DNA from: DATEMU01 sp964414585
Lineage (GTDB): Bacteria; Planctomycetota; Phycisphaerae; UBA1845; UTPLA1
NCBI GenBank assembly: GCA_964414585.1
Contig: CAYPXR010000016.1
Location: forward strand, 1 to 45,564
Reading direction: 5' to 3'
Length of the DNA stretch: 45,564 nucleotides
Part shown: positions 7,937 to 15,120 of the stretch, one piece after another
Position numbering within the stretch: position 1 is the stretch's first letter
Layout: each line of letters starts with the position of its first letter
The notes under the pieces: generated by a model
What the model saw: the letters and a program-made list of their open reading frames with translations, nothing else
What the model was told of the DNA's origin: nothing
Database searches by the model: none
Made by a program: the position numbers and the translations under genes

Positions 7937-8965
7937 CTACCGCCCTGCGTACATCTCTTCGTAATACTTCTTGTAATCCCCCGACGTGATGTGATCGAGC
8001 CACTTCTGCTGTGACAGGTACCAGTCGATCGTCCGCGCGAGACCCGCCTCGAAATCAACTGATGGCGTCCAGCCCAGCTCGATCTTAATCCGCGATGCGT
8101 CAATGGCATAGCGGAAATCGTGGCCGGGGCGATCCTTCACAAAACTGATCAGACTCTCGGGCTTCTTCAGCCGTTTGAGAATCGCCTTCACCACGTCAAG
8201 ATTCGTCTTCTCGCTGTTGCCGCCGATGTTGTAAACCCGTCCCGGCGCTCCGCGCGTGAGTACCGTCCAGATCGCGCGACAATGATCCTCGACATAGAGC
8301 CAGTCGCGAACGTTCGACCCGTCGCCATAGACCGGCAGTGGCTTGTCGTGGCGCGCGTTGTTGATCATCAGCGGGATCATCTTCTCGGGAAATTGGAACG
8401 GCCCGTAGTTGTTCGAGCATCGCGTGATCAGCACCGGCAGGCCAAAGGTGTGTCCAAACGCGGCCACGAGATGATCCGCCGAGGCCTTCGACGCGCTGTA
8501 CGGCGAATGCGGATCGAGCGGCGTCGACTCGGTGAAAAGGCCGGTCTTCCCGAGCGATCCATACACCTCGTCGGTGCCGACCTGAAGAAATCGCAAATCG
8601 CCGCAGTCGCGCGCGACCTGCAACATGCTCAGCGTCCCCTGCACGTTCGTGCGGATAAACGCGGCCGGGCCGGTGATCGACCGATCGACGTGGCTCTCCG
8701 CGGCAAAATGAACGATGGCATCGGCGCCGTGCTCCTTGCAGACGGCAGTCACGGCGGGCGTGTCGCAGATATCGATCCTGGCGAAGACGTAGCGAGAATC
8801 GTGCGCGATCTCGGAGAGGTTTTCGAGATTGCCGGCGTAGGTCAGGCAGTCTACGTTTATGACGCGAACGTCTGCAAACTGGTCAAGAACGTAGCGGACA
8901 AAATTGGAGCCAATAAACCCCGCCCCGCCCGTCACGAGGACCGTCTGAGGAGAAAAAGTCGTCAC
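7937..8965 (-). CDS. rfbB: dTDP-glucose 4,6-dehydratase
   Basis: 342 residues, an extended SDR enzyme converting dTDP-glucose to dTDP-4-keto-6-deoxyglucose on the way to rhamnose and other deoxysugars of cell-surface glycans. Visible signatures: NAD-binding GGAGFIG (13-19), HFAAESHVDRS (87-96), the catalytic TDE triad (131-133) and YSASK (Y156/K160), then NNYGPFQFPEKMIPL and the 'GDGSNVRDWLYVEDHC' substrate segment. GTG start at 8965, overlapping the rfbA stop as GTGA, so translation is coupled to rfbA. The rest of the rhamnose pathway (rfbC, rfbD) is not in the window. Confidence 0.95.
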   Translation of the reverse strand: MTTFSPQTVLVTGGAGFIGSNFVRYVLDQFADVRVINVDCLTYAGNLENLSEIAHDSRYVFARIDICDTPAVTAVCKEHGADAIVHFAAESHVDRSITGPAAFIRTNVQGTLSMLQVARDCGDLRFLQVGTDEVYGSLGKTGLFTESTPLDPHSPYSASKASADHLVAAFGHTFGLPVLITRCSNNYGPFQFPEKMIPLMINNARHDKPLPVYGDGSNVRDWLYVEDHCRAIWTVLTRGAPGRVYNIGGNSEKTNLDVVKAILKRLKKPESLISFVKDRPGHDFRYAIDASRIKIELGWTPSVDFEAGLARTIDWYLSQQKWLDHITSGDYKKYYEEMYAGR

Positions 8966-9681
8966 TTACCCTTCTCCTGCGACAACAATTTCTGCACGTG
9001 GTCGAGCGATTCAAAGGTGCCGGCGTCGCTCCACCAGCCGCGCAGAAAGCCGTAGGTCAAATCGCCGCGGGCAATATACGCGTTGTTCACGTCGGTAATT
9101 TCCATCTCACCCCGACCGGAGGGCTTCTGTTTGCGGATGATGTCGAAGACGCCGCCGTCGTAGAAATAGATGCCGGTGACGGCGAGATTGGTCTTGGGCT
9201 GCTTGGGCTTTTCGGCGATGCCGGTGATCTTGTCGCCGACTACTTCGGCAACGCCGAAGCGCTGCGGGTCCGACACTTCCTTGAGCATCAACCTCGCGCC
9301 GGAGGCCTGCTCGGAGAATCGCGCCACCTCATCGCGGAGCGAATCCTGAAAGATGTTGTCGCCGAGGATGACCGCCATCTTCGACCCGCCGCAGAAGTTC
9401 TCCGCGAGCCCCAGCGCCTGGGCGATGCCCCCGGCCTCGTCCTGCACCTTGTAGGTGAATCGGACTCCGAAATCTTTGCCAGAGCCCAGCAAATTGACCA
9501 CGTCGCCCATATGCTCCAGGCCGGTCACGATCAGGATTTCCTGGATCCCCGCCCCGCTGAGTTTTTCCACGGGGTGATAGATCATCGGCTTGCGCCCGAC
9601 GGGCAGAAGGTGCTTGTTGGTGACTTTGGTAAGCGGCAGAAGGCGGGACCCGGTGCCGCCGGCAAGTACGATTCCCTTCAT
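8962..9681 (-). CDS. rfbA: glucose-1-phosphate thymidylyltransferase (short RmlA type)
   Basis: 239 residues from ATG 9681 (MKGIVLAGGTGSRLLPLT). A longer frame to 9720 adds residues unlike the family. The enzyme joins dTTP and glucose-1-phosphate to dTDP-glucose, the substrate of rfbB. Signatures: LAGGTGSRLLPLTKVTNKHLL nucleotide-binding loop, 'PMIYHPVE', 'ILGDNIFQ' metal site, 'RFGVAEV', 'EKPKQPKTNLAVTGIYFYD' and the 'ITDVNNAYI..G' plus 'RGWWSDAGTFESL' C-terminal segments. At 239 residues it is the short form of the family, lacking the extra C-terminal helices of the E. coli 290-residue type. First gene of a two-gene unit. The stop overlaps the rfbB start. Confidence 0.93.
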   Translation of the reverse strand: MKGIVLAGGTGSRLLPLTKVTNKHLLPVGRKPMIYHPVEKLSGAGIQEILIVTGLEHMGDVVNLLGSGKDFGVRFTYKVQDEAGGIAQALGLAENFCGGSKMAVILGDNIFQDSLRDEVARFSEQASGARLMLKEVSDPQRFGVAEVVGDKITGIAEKPKQPKTNLAVTGIYFYDGGVFDIIRKQKPSGRGEMEITDVNNAYIARGDLTYGFLRGWWSDAGTFESLDHVQKLLSQEKGK

Positions 9682-9745
9682 GGCCAATCCCTCTGAGCCC
9701 GACTTCGTAGCGAGACCCACATTCTTGGCAAGTTGAGGTATTTTT

Positions 9746-10894
9746 TCAAGCTGAACTCAGGAGGATTCCAGAAAGCCCGCCGGCGGCGATCAACCATGAC
9801 GAGTTGATTCGGTGCCTCATGAGCAGAATCGCACTCGCCAGTGCGATGATTGTTGTGGGCAGATCAATGACTGCCGCGTGGCCGAGCCGCCAGGCGACCA
9901 CGGCCATCAAGGCCAGCGATGCCGCGTTGAGACCGTCCAGGAGTCTTCCCGCCCATCTCGATTTCCGCAAGACGCCGACGAACGGCGCGCTGATCGCCAC
10001 GAAAAAGAATGCGGGAAGGAAGATGCCGATCGTCGCCGCTGCCGCGCCGGACGGGCCGGAGAGCAAATAACCGATGAACGTCGCAGTTGTAAAAAGCGGG
10101 CCCGGCGTAAACTGCCCGACCGCGACGGCGTCGAGCAATTGCCGCTCGGTCAACCAGCCCAGGCGCTCGACCAGATCGCCGCGAAGAAATGCCAGCAACA
10201 CATAGCCGCTGCCGAAAAGGACCGAGCCGATCTTGAGGAAGACCGCGAACACCGGCCAGAGTCCCAGGGGCACGGTGATCGATCCGGCTGTCGACACCGC
10301 TCCAGCAAGGGCTCCCTGAATGGGAAATGGCGCGATCGCCACGAGCGCAACATGCTTGCCTCGCTTCGCCGAGAGTTGCTCGGCGACGAACACATATGCC
10401 GCCGCGCCGAAGAGTACGATCAATTCATGGACGCCGAGAAAATTCGCGGCCGCCGCGACGACGCCGACCGCCGCCAGGAATCGAGATCGGATCGCCGTCC
10501 GGCCCAGTCGCCAAAGGGCTTGCGCCACGATGGCGATGATCACCGGTTTGATGCCGTAGAGCAGACCGCCCGCGGCAGGCAACTGTCCGAACCGCACATA
10601 GATCCAGGCGAGAGTCGCGACGATGATCGTCGCCGGTAGGATGAAGCTGATTCCCGCAACCAGCAAACCGCGAACGCCTGCCCGTTGATAGCCGATATGG
10701 ATGGCCAATTCGGTGGAGTTGGGGCCGGGGATCATGTTGGTCACGGCGATCAAATCGAGGAAGCCTTGCGTGGAAAGCCAACCTCGCCGACGGACCACCT
10801 CGTCCTCCAACATGGCAATGTGCGCCGCCGGCCCGCCGAAGGCCATGGTGCCGAGGCGAAGGAAGAGGGCAGCAAGCTCTCGAAGCGGAGTCAT
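9746..10894 (-). CDS. chrA: chromate (CHR) family oxyanion transporter
   Basis: 382-residue membrane protein with two homologous CHR halves (about 1-185 and 195-380). The first half has 'LGTMAFGGPAAHIAMLEDEVV' and 'NMIPGPNSTELAIHIGY'. The second has 'KIGSVLFGSGYVLLAFLRGDLV' and 'GQFTPGPLFTTATFIGYLL'. Duplicated long-chain CHR proteins use the proton-motive force to expel chromate and may accept similar oxyanions. The start (ATG 10894) lies 20 nt after the hemerythrin gene's stop on the same strand, so the two form one leftward operon. No ChrB-type regulator is adjacent; the nearest regulator is PadR, on the other side of the divergent promoter region. The substrate is inferred from the family only. 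Confidence 0.9.
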   Translation of the reverse strand: MTPLRELAALFLRLGTMAFGGPAAHIAMLEDEVVRRRGWLSTQGFLDLIAVTNMIPGPNSTELAIHIGYQRAGVRGLLVAGISFILPATIIVATLAWIYVRFGQLPAAGGLLYGIKPVIIAIVAQALWRLGRTAIRSRFLAAVGVVAAAANFLGVHELIVLFGAAAYVFVAEQLSAKRGKHVALVAIAPFPIQGALAGAVSTAGSITVPLGLWPVFAVFLKIGSVLFGSGYVLLAFLRGDLVERLGWLTERQLLDAVAVGQFTPGPLFTTATFIGYLLSGPSGAAAATIGIFLPAFFFVAISAPFVGVLRKSRWAGRLLDGLNAASLALMAVVAWRLGHAAVIDLPTTIIALASAILLMRHRINSSWLIAAGGLSGILLSSA

Positions 10895-10914
10895 GCGTGC
10901 GATCGAATGCGGCT

Positions 10915-11637
10915 TCAGACTTTGGGCGTGAACTGCGCCAAGTCGTAGATGCCGAACTGTCTCTCGATTCCTGCGACGCGGTCCACCATTTTTTCAAAAC
11001 CGTCTTCGCCGAATAGTTTGTGTTCCCGCTCCTCAAAATCCTCGCCCAACGCGCCGTATTCGTGTGGCGTGATGATCTTGCGAAGCGCGGGAAAGAGCAC
11101 CGTGTCCTCGCGGGCCTCGTGCGGATTGTACATCCGAACGAACTGCCGAAGGGAGTCGGCAAGCCGTCGTCGGTCGCCGGCGTCATTGAGCGCTTGGTGG
11201 TTCGATAGCTTAAGCGTCGTATCGGTGAGACGCCGTCCGGTTTGGTGTTGTGCGACCAATACGTCGACGAGGTCCACCAACGTGTTCGCCTTACGCATCC
11301 GTGGAAACAGGAAGTCTTCTTCGAGTTTCTCGTGATAGTCCTCAATGAAGTGGCGGATGATTCCGGCCGCGTCGGCGAGAGGCTCGGGCGGCAGGTCCTG
11401 CCCGGCGTCGATTCGCCGGACCGCTTCGCCATAGACGAGAAGGACGCGCTTCAGGACGCCGTGCTCGCGCATCAGGTCCTCCGCCGGCGAAACCTCCTCC
11501 TCATCGGCCTCGTGTCCTTCCGGGCCCGCTTTCAGGCGTTCGCCTCCCGCGCAGCCGGCTAAAAGAAAACCAGTGCCGGCGGCGCCTCCCACGGTGCGAA
11601 GAAACGCGCGGCGGCTTGTTTCGTGTTGATTTTCCAT
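10915..11637 (-). CDS. Tat-exported hemerythrin HHE-domain lipoprotein
   Basis: 240 residues. The N-terminus MENQHETSRRAFLRTVGG is a twin-arginine signal (SRRAFLR, 8-14), followed by a lipobox LAGC (26-29), so the folded protein is exported and lipid-anchored. The mature part is a hemerythrin/HHE four-helix bundle. Candidate di-iron ligands are H59, H96, H102-x3-E106 (YHEKLEEDFLFP), H131 and H173-x3-E177 (PHEAREDTVLFP). Such proteins bind O2 or NO or act in iron/oxidative stress. ATG 11637 is chosen for the GGGAG ribosome site 6-7 nt upstream and the clean Tat signal. It heads the leftward unit with chrA. A large inverted repeat lies immediately upstream. Confidence 0.9.
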   Translation of the reverse strand: MENQHETSRRAFLRTVGGAAGTGFLLAGCAGGERLKAGPEGHEADEEEVSPAEDLMREHGVLKRVLLVYGEAVRRIDAGQDLPPEPLADAAGIIRHFIEDYHEKLEEDFLFPRMRKANTLVDLVDVLVAQHQTGRRLTDTTLKLSNHQALNDAGDRRRLADSLRQFVRMYNPHEAREDTVLFPALRKIITPHEYGALGEDFEEREHKLFGEDGFEKMVDRVAGIERQFGIYDLAQFTPKV

Positions 11638-11656
11638 GTCGATCTCCCGTTTTTTT

Positions 11657-11726
11657 GGTACTGGTACAGTTTGATGTGGAGCAGCCGCCCTCGGCTGCTT
11701 TCTTTGCATCAAACTGTACCGGTACC
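11657..11726. promoter_or_regulatory. 20-bp inverted repeat with nested hairpin upstream of hemerythrin gene
   Basis: Arm GGTACTGGTACAGTTTGATG (11657-11676) and arm CATCAAACTGTACCGGTACC (11707-11726) match at 19 of 20 positions. Nested inside are GCAGCCG (11681-11687) and CGGCTGC (11692-11698). The repeat ends about 10 nt before the ribosome site of the hemerythrin gene and is followed on that strand by seven A. As DNA it is a strong operator candidate with repeated GGTAC half-sites. As RNA it would be a long leader hairpin. Confidence 0.6.
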
Positions 11727-11763
11727 GTCTTATTGTTCTGGTCCTCGCCGGGTTGACTCACCG

Positions 11764-11807
11764 TTGCCGAACTGCTATTATCGCTTTACGATATCGTACA
11801 ACGATAG
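11764..11807 (+). promoter_or_regulatory. padR promoter with PadR-type operator
   Basis: TTGCCG (11764-11769) and TACGAT (11787-11792) are separated by exactly 17 nt. Overlapping the -10 is a nested dyad: TATCG (11779-11783), then the 12-bp palindrome TACGATATCGTA (11787-11798), then CGATA (11802-11806), spaced symmetrically by ctt and caa. PadR-family repressors commonly bind such AT-centred dyads at their own promoter, so autorepression of padR and the gene behind it is likely. Confidence 0.65.
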
Positions 11808-11828
11808 CAAGTGCGGCGACGAGGTGCA

Positions 11829-12224
11829 ATGTCCGACGCAACCCGGCAAGACCTTTTTTCCGGCCTGATCCGCCTGCACGTGCTGCACCATGCCTGCGAA
11901 GGACCGGTCTATGGACTGTGGATCATCGAGGAACTCGGCCGCCACGGTTACAAACTGAGCCCGGGGACGCTGTACCCCGTCTTGCACGCGCTGGAACGCC
12001 GCGGCTTGTTGCGCTCGGAAAACCACCGTAACGGCCGTCACATCCGCCGGCTCTACCGCGTGACGCCGGCCGGGCGGCAGACCATGAAGGACGCCCGGCG
12101 AAAGGTCCGGGAGCTTTTCGGCGAACTCTTTGAGCATGAATTGCGAACAGTATTTGGGAAAAGGGGCCACGGGCACGGCAATGCCCAGGCCACGAAACGC
12201 AAACCGCGCAGGCCGAAAGGGTGA
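11829..12224 (+). CDS. PadR family transcriptional regulator
   Basis: 131 residues from ATG 11829 (GAGGTG 6 nt before). The winged helix carries the family signature: 'LHVLHHACEGPVYGLWIIEELGRHGYKLSPGTLYPVLHALERRGLL' with the wing 'RRLYRVTPAGRQTM', followed by a short helix for dimerisation and a basic tail (KRKPRRPKG). PadR proteins repress stress or detoxification genes and respond to small ligands, phenolics or xenobiotics in studied cases. A dyad over its own -10 points to autoregulation. The AhpD-like gene begins 35 nt after its stop in the same direction and is its most likely target. The divergent hemerythrin-chrA unit may be another. Confidence 0.92.
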   Translation: MSDATRQDLFSGLIRLHVLHHACEGPVYGLWIIEELGRHGYKLSPGTLYPVLHALERRGLLRSENHRNGRHIRRLYRVTPAGRQTMKDARRKVRELFGELFEHELRTVFGKRGHGHGNAQATKRKPRRPKG

Positions 12225-12259
12225 TGCCTGCGCTAAGCTTCATTTATTGGGATTATGCC

Positions 12260-12820
12260 ATGAGTTGGATTCAGACCATTCCTGATGATCGGGCGACGGG
12301 ACTGCTCGCCCAAATCTACGAAGAAACCCGGGCCAAGTGCGGCAAGGTCATTAACCTGGTCCGCGTGCAGAGTTTGCGCCCCGACACGATGGCGATCGGC
12401 CGAAATTTCTATCGTCATCTGATGGACGGCCCCGGCGCGCTTTCGCGGTTTCATCGCGTATTGATGGCAACCGTCGTATCCAAGATAAACGGTTGTTTGT
12501 ACTGAATGGAGGCTCACGAAGCCGACCTCCGTGCCGAGGTCCCCGATGCCGCGCAGTTCAAACGGATACAGGACGATTACCGCAACGCTCAACTCGATCT
12601 CCAATCGATGACGTTGCTCAACTTCGCCGCCAAGTTGACGCTCCGGCCCACGGAAATGAAAAAATCCGACGTTGATGCATTGCGGAATGCCGGCTTCACC
12701 GACGAGGCGATCCTCGACGCGGTCCAGACGATTGCCTATTTCAACTATGCCAACCGCGTCATGGATGCCCTTGGGATCGAACCGGAGCCCGAGATGCGCC
12801 ATCGACGGCGGTCGGATTGA
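12260..12820 (+). CDS. AhpD-like peroxidase-related selenoprotein (in-frame TGA = Sec82)
   Basis: Read through TGA 12503-12505 this is one 186-residue carboxymuconolactone-decarboxylase/AhpD-fold protein, starting MSWIQTIPDDRATG at ATG 12260. The sequence around the TGA is ...VVSKINGC79-LY-[TGA]82-MEAHEADLRAE, so the stop codon occupies the second cysteine of the family's redox CxxC. Downstream the family pattern continues in frame (DYRNAQLD...MTLLNFAAKLT...DVDALRNAGFTDEAILDAVQTIAYFNYANRVMDALGI). A hairpin of SECIS shape follows the TGA. Family members reduce peroxides or act as thiol oxidoreductases. CxxU versions are known among AhpD-like selenoproteins. It is probably regulated by the PadR encoded just upstream. 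A nonsense mutation is the alternative. Confidence 0.8.
12524..12541 (+). promoter_or_regulatory. candidate bacterial SECIS stem-loop
   Basis: GACCTC (12524-12529) pairs perfectly with GAGGTC (12536-12541), leaving the 6-nt loop CGTGCC. The stem begins 18 nt and the loop 24 nt after the TGA, and the second loop base is G. These fit the described bacterial SECIS geometry (loop roughly 16-37 nt after UGA, G among the first two loop bases). A competing hairpin nearer the TGA (GGCT/AGCC, 12511-12523) also exists. Confidence 0.6.
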
Positions 12821-12930
12821 TTACGGGCCGGCAAATTCGACGCCTTTTGCGAGACTTGATATACTTTTACCCGATGTAGATGAATGGCCGTTTGCTGTTA
12901 TCAAATCACGAGTTTGACGGGGGACACCGA

Positions 12931-15120
12931 ATGATTGTTGGTCAGGAACACCATGCCATCGCGCATCGACGGCGATCGATTCACATCGCCGCGGCCCTGA
13001 CGGCTTTCTTCATCGTACTGGGCCTCGCCTCGCCCGCGCGGGCTTACATCGGCCCCGGCGCCGGCTTCGCCATCGCATCGTCCCTCTTTGTCATCGTCTG
13101 GACGATGTTCCTCGCCTTCCTCACGATCCTCCTCTGGCCGATTCGATACGTCCTCCGCGCGATCAAGGGACGCCAGGCCTTCGCGCGAAGCAAGATCGAC
13201 CGGCTCGTCATCCTCGGACTCGACGGAATGGAACCGAGCCTCGTCGATCGTTTCATGGGCGAAGGCAAAATGCCGAACCTGAAGCGGCTCAAGGAAATGG
13301 GCAGCTATCGCCTGCTCGGCACGACAACGCCGCCGCTGTCGCCGGTCGCCTGGTCGAGCTTTCTGACCGGCGTCAATCCCGGCAAGCACAATATCTACGA
13401 CTTCCTGAACAGCGATCGCCGAACCTACCTCCCGAATCTTTCGTCGGTCTCGATCCACCCGCCGACGCGTACACTAAAGCTCGGCAGGTACACGATCCCG
13501 CTGAACAAGCCGGAAATTCGTCTGCTTCGCAAAGGCAAGCCCTTTTGGAATACGCTCGGCGAACATGGCATCTTCACCTCGGTCATCCGCGTGCCGATCA
13601 CCTTTCCCCCGGAGAAATGCCGCGGCGTGGTGTTGTCGGCGATGTGTGTGCCCGACCTTCGCGGAACGCAGGGGCTGTTTTCGTTCTACAGCACACGACC
13701 GGCAGGCGAGGAGCGGACCGGCGGCGAGCAGCACGTCGTCCGGCGCGAAGGAAACGAGGTGCGCTGTGAACTGATCGGTCCCGACAACAGCATGAAGGAA
13801 GGCGCCGGCGCGATGAAGGTGCCGTTCACGGTGCGGATCGGCGGCAAGGGTCGCGACGCGACGCTGGAAATCGGAGACGAAAAACATCCCTTGAAGCTCG
13901 GCGAGTATTCCGATTGGATCACCGTCGTTTTCAAGGCCGGCGCCGGCGTCAAGGTCAACGGCATCTGCCGCTTTATGCTGATTTCCACCGAGCCGGAGTT
14001 CGAGCTGTACGTCATGCCGATCAACCTCGACCCCGAAAAACCGGCGATGCCGATCTCTTATCCCGCCGCCTACAGCACCTACCTCGCCAAGCAGTTTGGC
14101 AGCTATGCGACGTTGGGCCTGGCGGAAGACACGTGGGCGCTCAACGAAACCCTGATCGACGACGACGCTTTCCTGGAGCAATGCGTCTCCATTGACGGCG
14201 AGCGCGAGCAGCAGTTCTTCGACGCCCTGGACAAGACCAGCCGCGGTCTCTGCGTCTGCGTCTTCGACGGGACCGACCGCATCCAGCACATGTTCTGGCG
14301 CTATCTGGAAAAGGACCATCCGGCCTACCCCGGCAATCTCCATCCTGACACCTACAAGGCCAACGGCCACGAAAAGACGATTGAGGATTTGTACGTCCGC
14401 ATGGACCGCCTCGTCGGGCAGACCATGAAGAAGGTCTTGAACGGCGACGACGGGACGATGCTGATGGTCATCTCCGACCACGGCTTCTCGCCCTTCCGTC
14501 GCGGAATCGACCTCAACCGCTGGCTCATTGAAAATGGCTACATGAAATTGAATCCGGACGCGAAGCCCGGCGAAAAGTTCCTCGCCGGCGTCGATTGGGC
14601 CAACACCCGGGCCTATGCCCTGGGCCTGGCCGGCATGTTCATCAATCAAAAAGGACGCGAGGCCAAAGGCATCGTCGAAGCCGGCGAGGAAACCCGCCGC
14701 CTCAAACAGGAAATCATCGGAAAGATGAACGGACTCAAGGATCCCGCCAATGGTCAAGTGGCCATCGTCAAAGTCCGCGACAAGGAAGAGGCCTACACGG
14801 GACCCTATCGCGAGACCGCGCCCGACCTCGTCATCGGTTACAACCGCGGCTATCGCGTCGGATGGGACACGGCCATCGGGCGGATCACCGCGAGCGTCTT
14901 CGCCGACAACACCAAGGCGTGGAGCGGCGATCACTGCATCGACCCCGATTTGATCCCCGGCATTCTGTTCTGTAGCCACAAAGTCCTGAGCGAGTCCCCC
15001 CGGTTGATGGATCTCGGCCCGACCGCGCTGGACCTTTTCGGCGTCAGCGTCCCGGAGAACATGGACGGCGTTCCGCTCAAGGTGGACACGCAATCCTCCG
15101 TCGTTGCGAGTGCCGCATGA
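12931..15120 (+). CDS. alkaline phosphatase superfamily phosphodiesterase, membrane-anchored
   Basis: 729 residues from ATG 12931. The N-terminus has a first hydrophobic helix ending in 'SPARA' and a second (about 44-70, 'GFAIASSLFVIVWTMFLAFLTILLWP'), so it is membrane-bound. From residue 90 it is an alkaline-phosphatase/type I phosphodiesterase domain: 'LVILGLDGMEP' (metal ligand D98), 'PPLSPVAWSSFLTGVNPGKHNIYDF' with putative nucleophile S137, 'VISDHGFSPFRRGIDLN' and 'WSGDHC' metal sites. It would hydrolyse phosphodiester or nucleotide/lipid head-group bonds; the substrate is unknown. It overlaps the next, paralogous gene by ATGA. The domain lies outside or inside depending on topology, which I cannot settle. 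Confidence 0.82.
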   Translation: MIVGQEHHAIAHRRRSIHIAAALTAFFIVLGLASPARAYIGPGAGFAIASSLFVIVWTMFLAFLTILLWPIRYVLRAIKGRQAFARSKIDRLVILGLDGMEPSLVDRFMGEGKMPNLKRLKEMGSYRLLGTTTPPLSPVAWSSFLTGVNPGKHNIYDFLNSDRRTYLPNLSSVSIHPPTRTLKLGRYTIPLNKPEIRLLRKGKPFWNTLGEHGIFTSVIRVPITFPPEKCRGVVLSAMCVPDLRGTQGLFSFYSTRPAGEERTGGEQHVVRREGNEVRCELIGPDNSMKEGAGAMKVPFTVRIGGKGRDATLEIGDEKHPLKLGEYSDWITVVFKAGAGVKVNGICRFMLISTEPEFELYVMPINLDPEKPAMPISYPAAYSTYLAKQFGSYATLGLAEDTWALNETLIDDDAFLEQCVSIDGEREQQFFDALDKTSRGLCVCVFDGTDRIQHMFWRYLEKDHPAYPGNLHPDTYKANGHEKTIEDLYVRMDRLVGQTMKKVLNGDDGTMLMVISDHGFSPFRRGIDLNRWLIENGYMKLNPDAKPGEKFLAGVDWANTRAYALGLAGMFINQKGREAKGIVEAGEETRRLKQEIIGKMNGLKDPANGQVAIVKVRDKEEAYTGPYRETAPDLVIGYNRGYRVGWDTAIGRITASVFADNTKAWSGDHCIDPDLIPGILFCSHKVLSESPRLMDLGPTALDLFGVSVPENMDGVPLKVDTQSSVVASAA

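Noticed and set aside
12508..12530. Hairpin directly after the TGA (GGAGG...CCTCC) as the SECIS
   Set aside because: Its apical loop is only about 9 nt from the TGA, closer than bacterial SECIS elements described. The 12524-12541 hairpin fits better.
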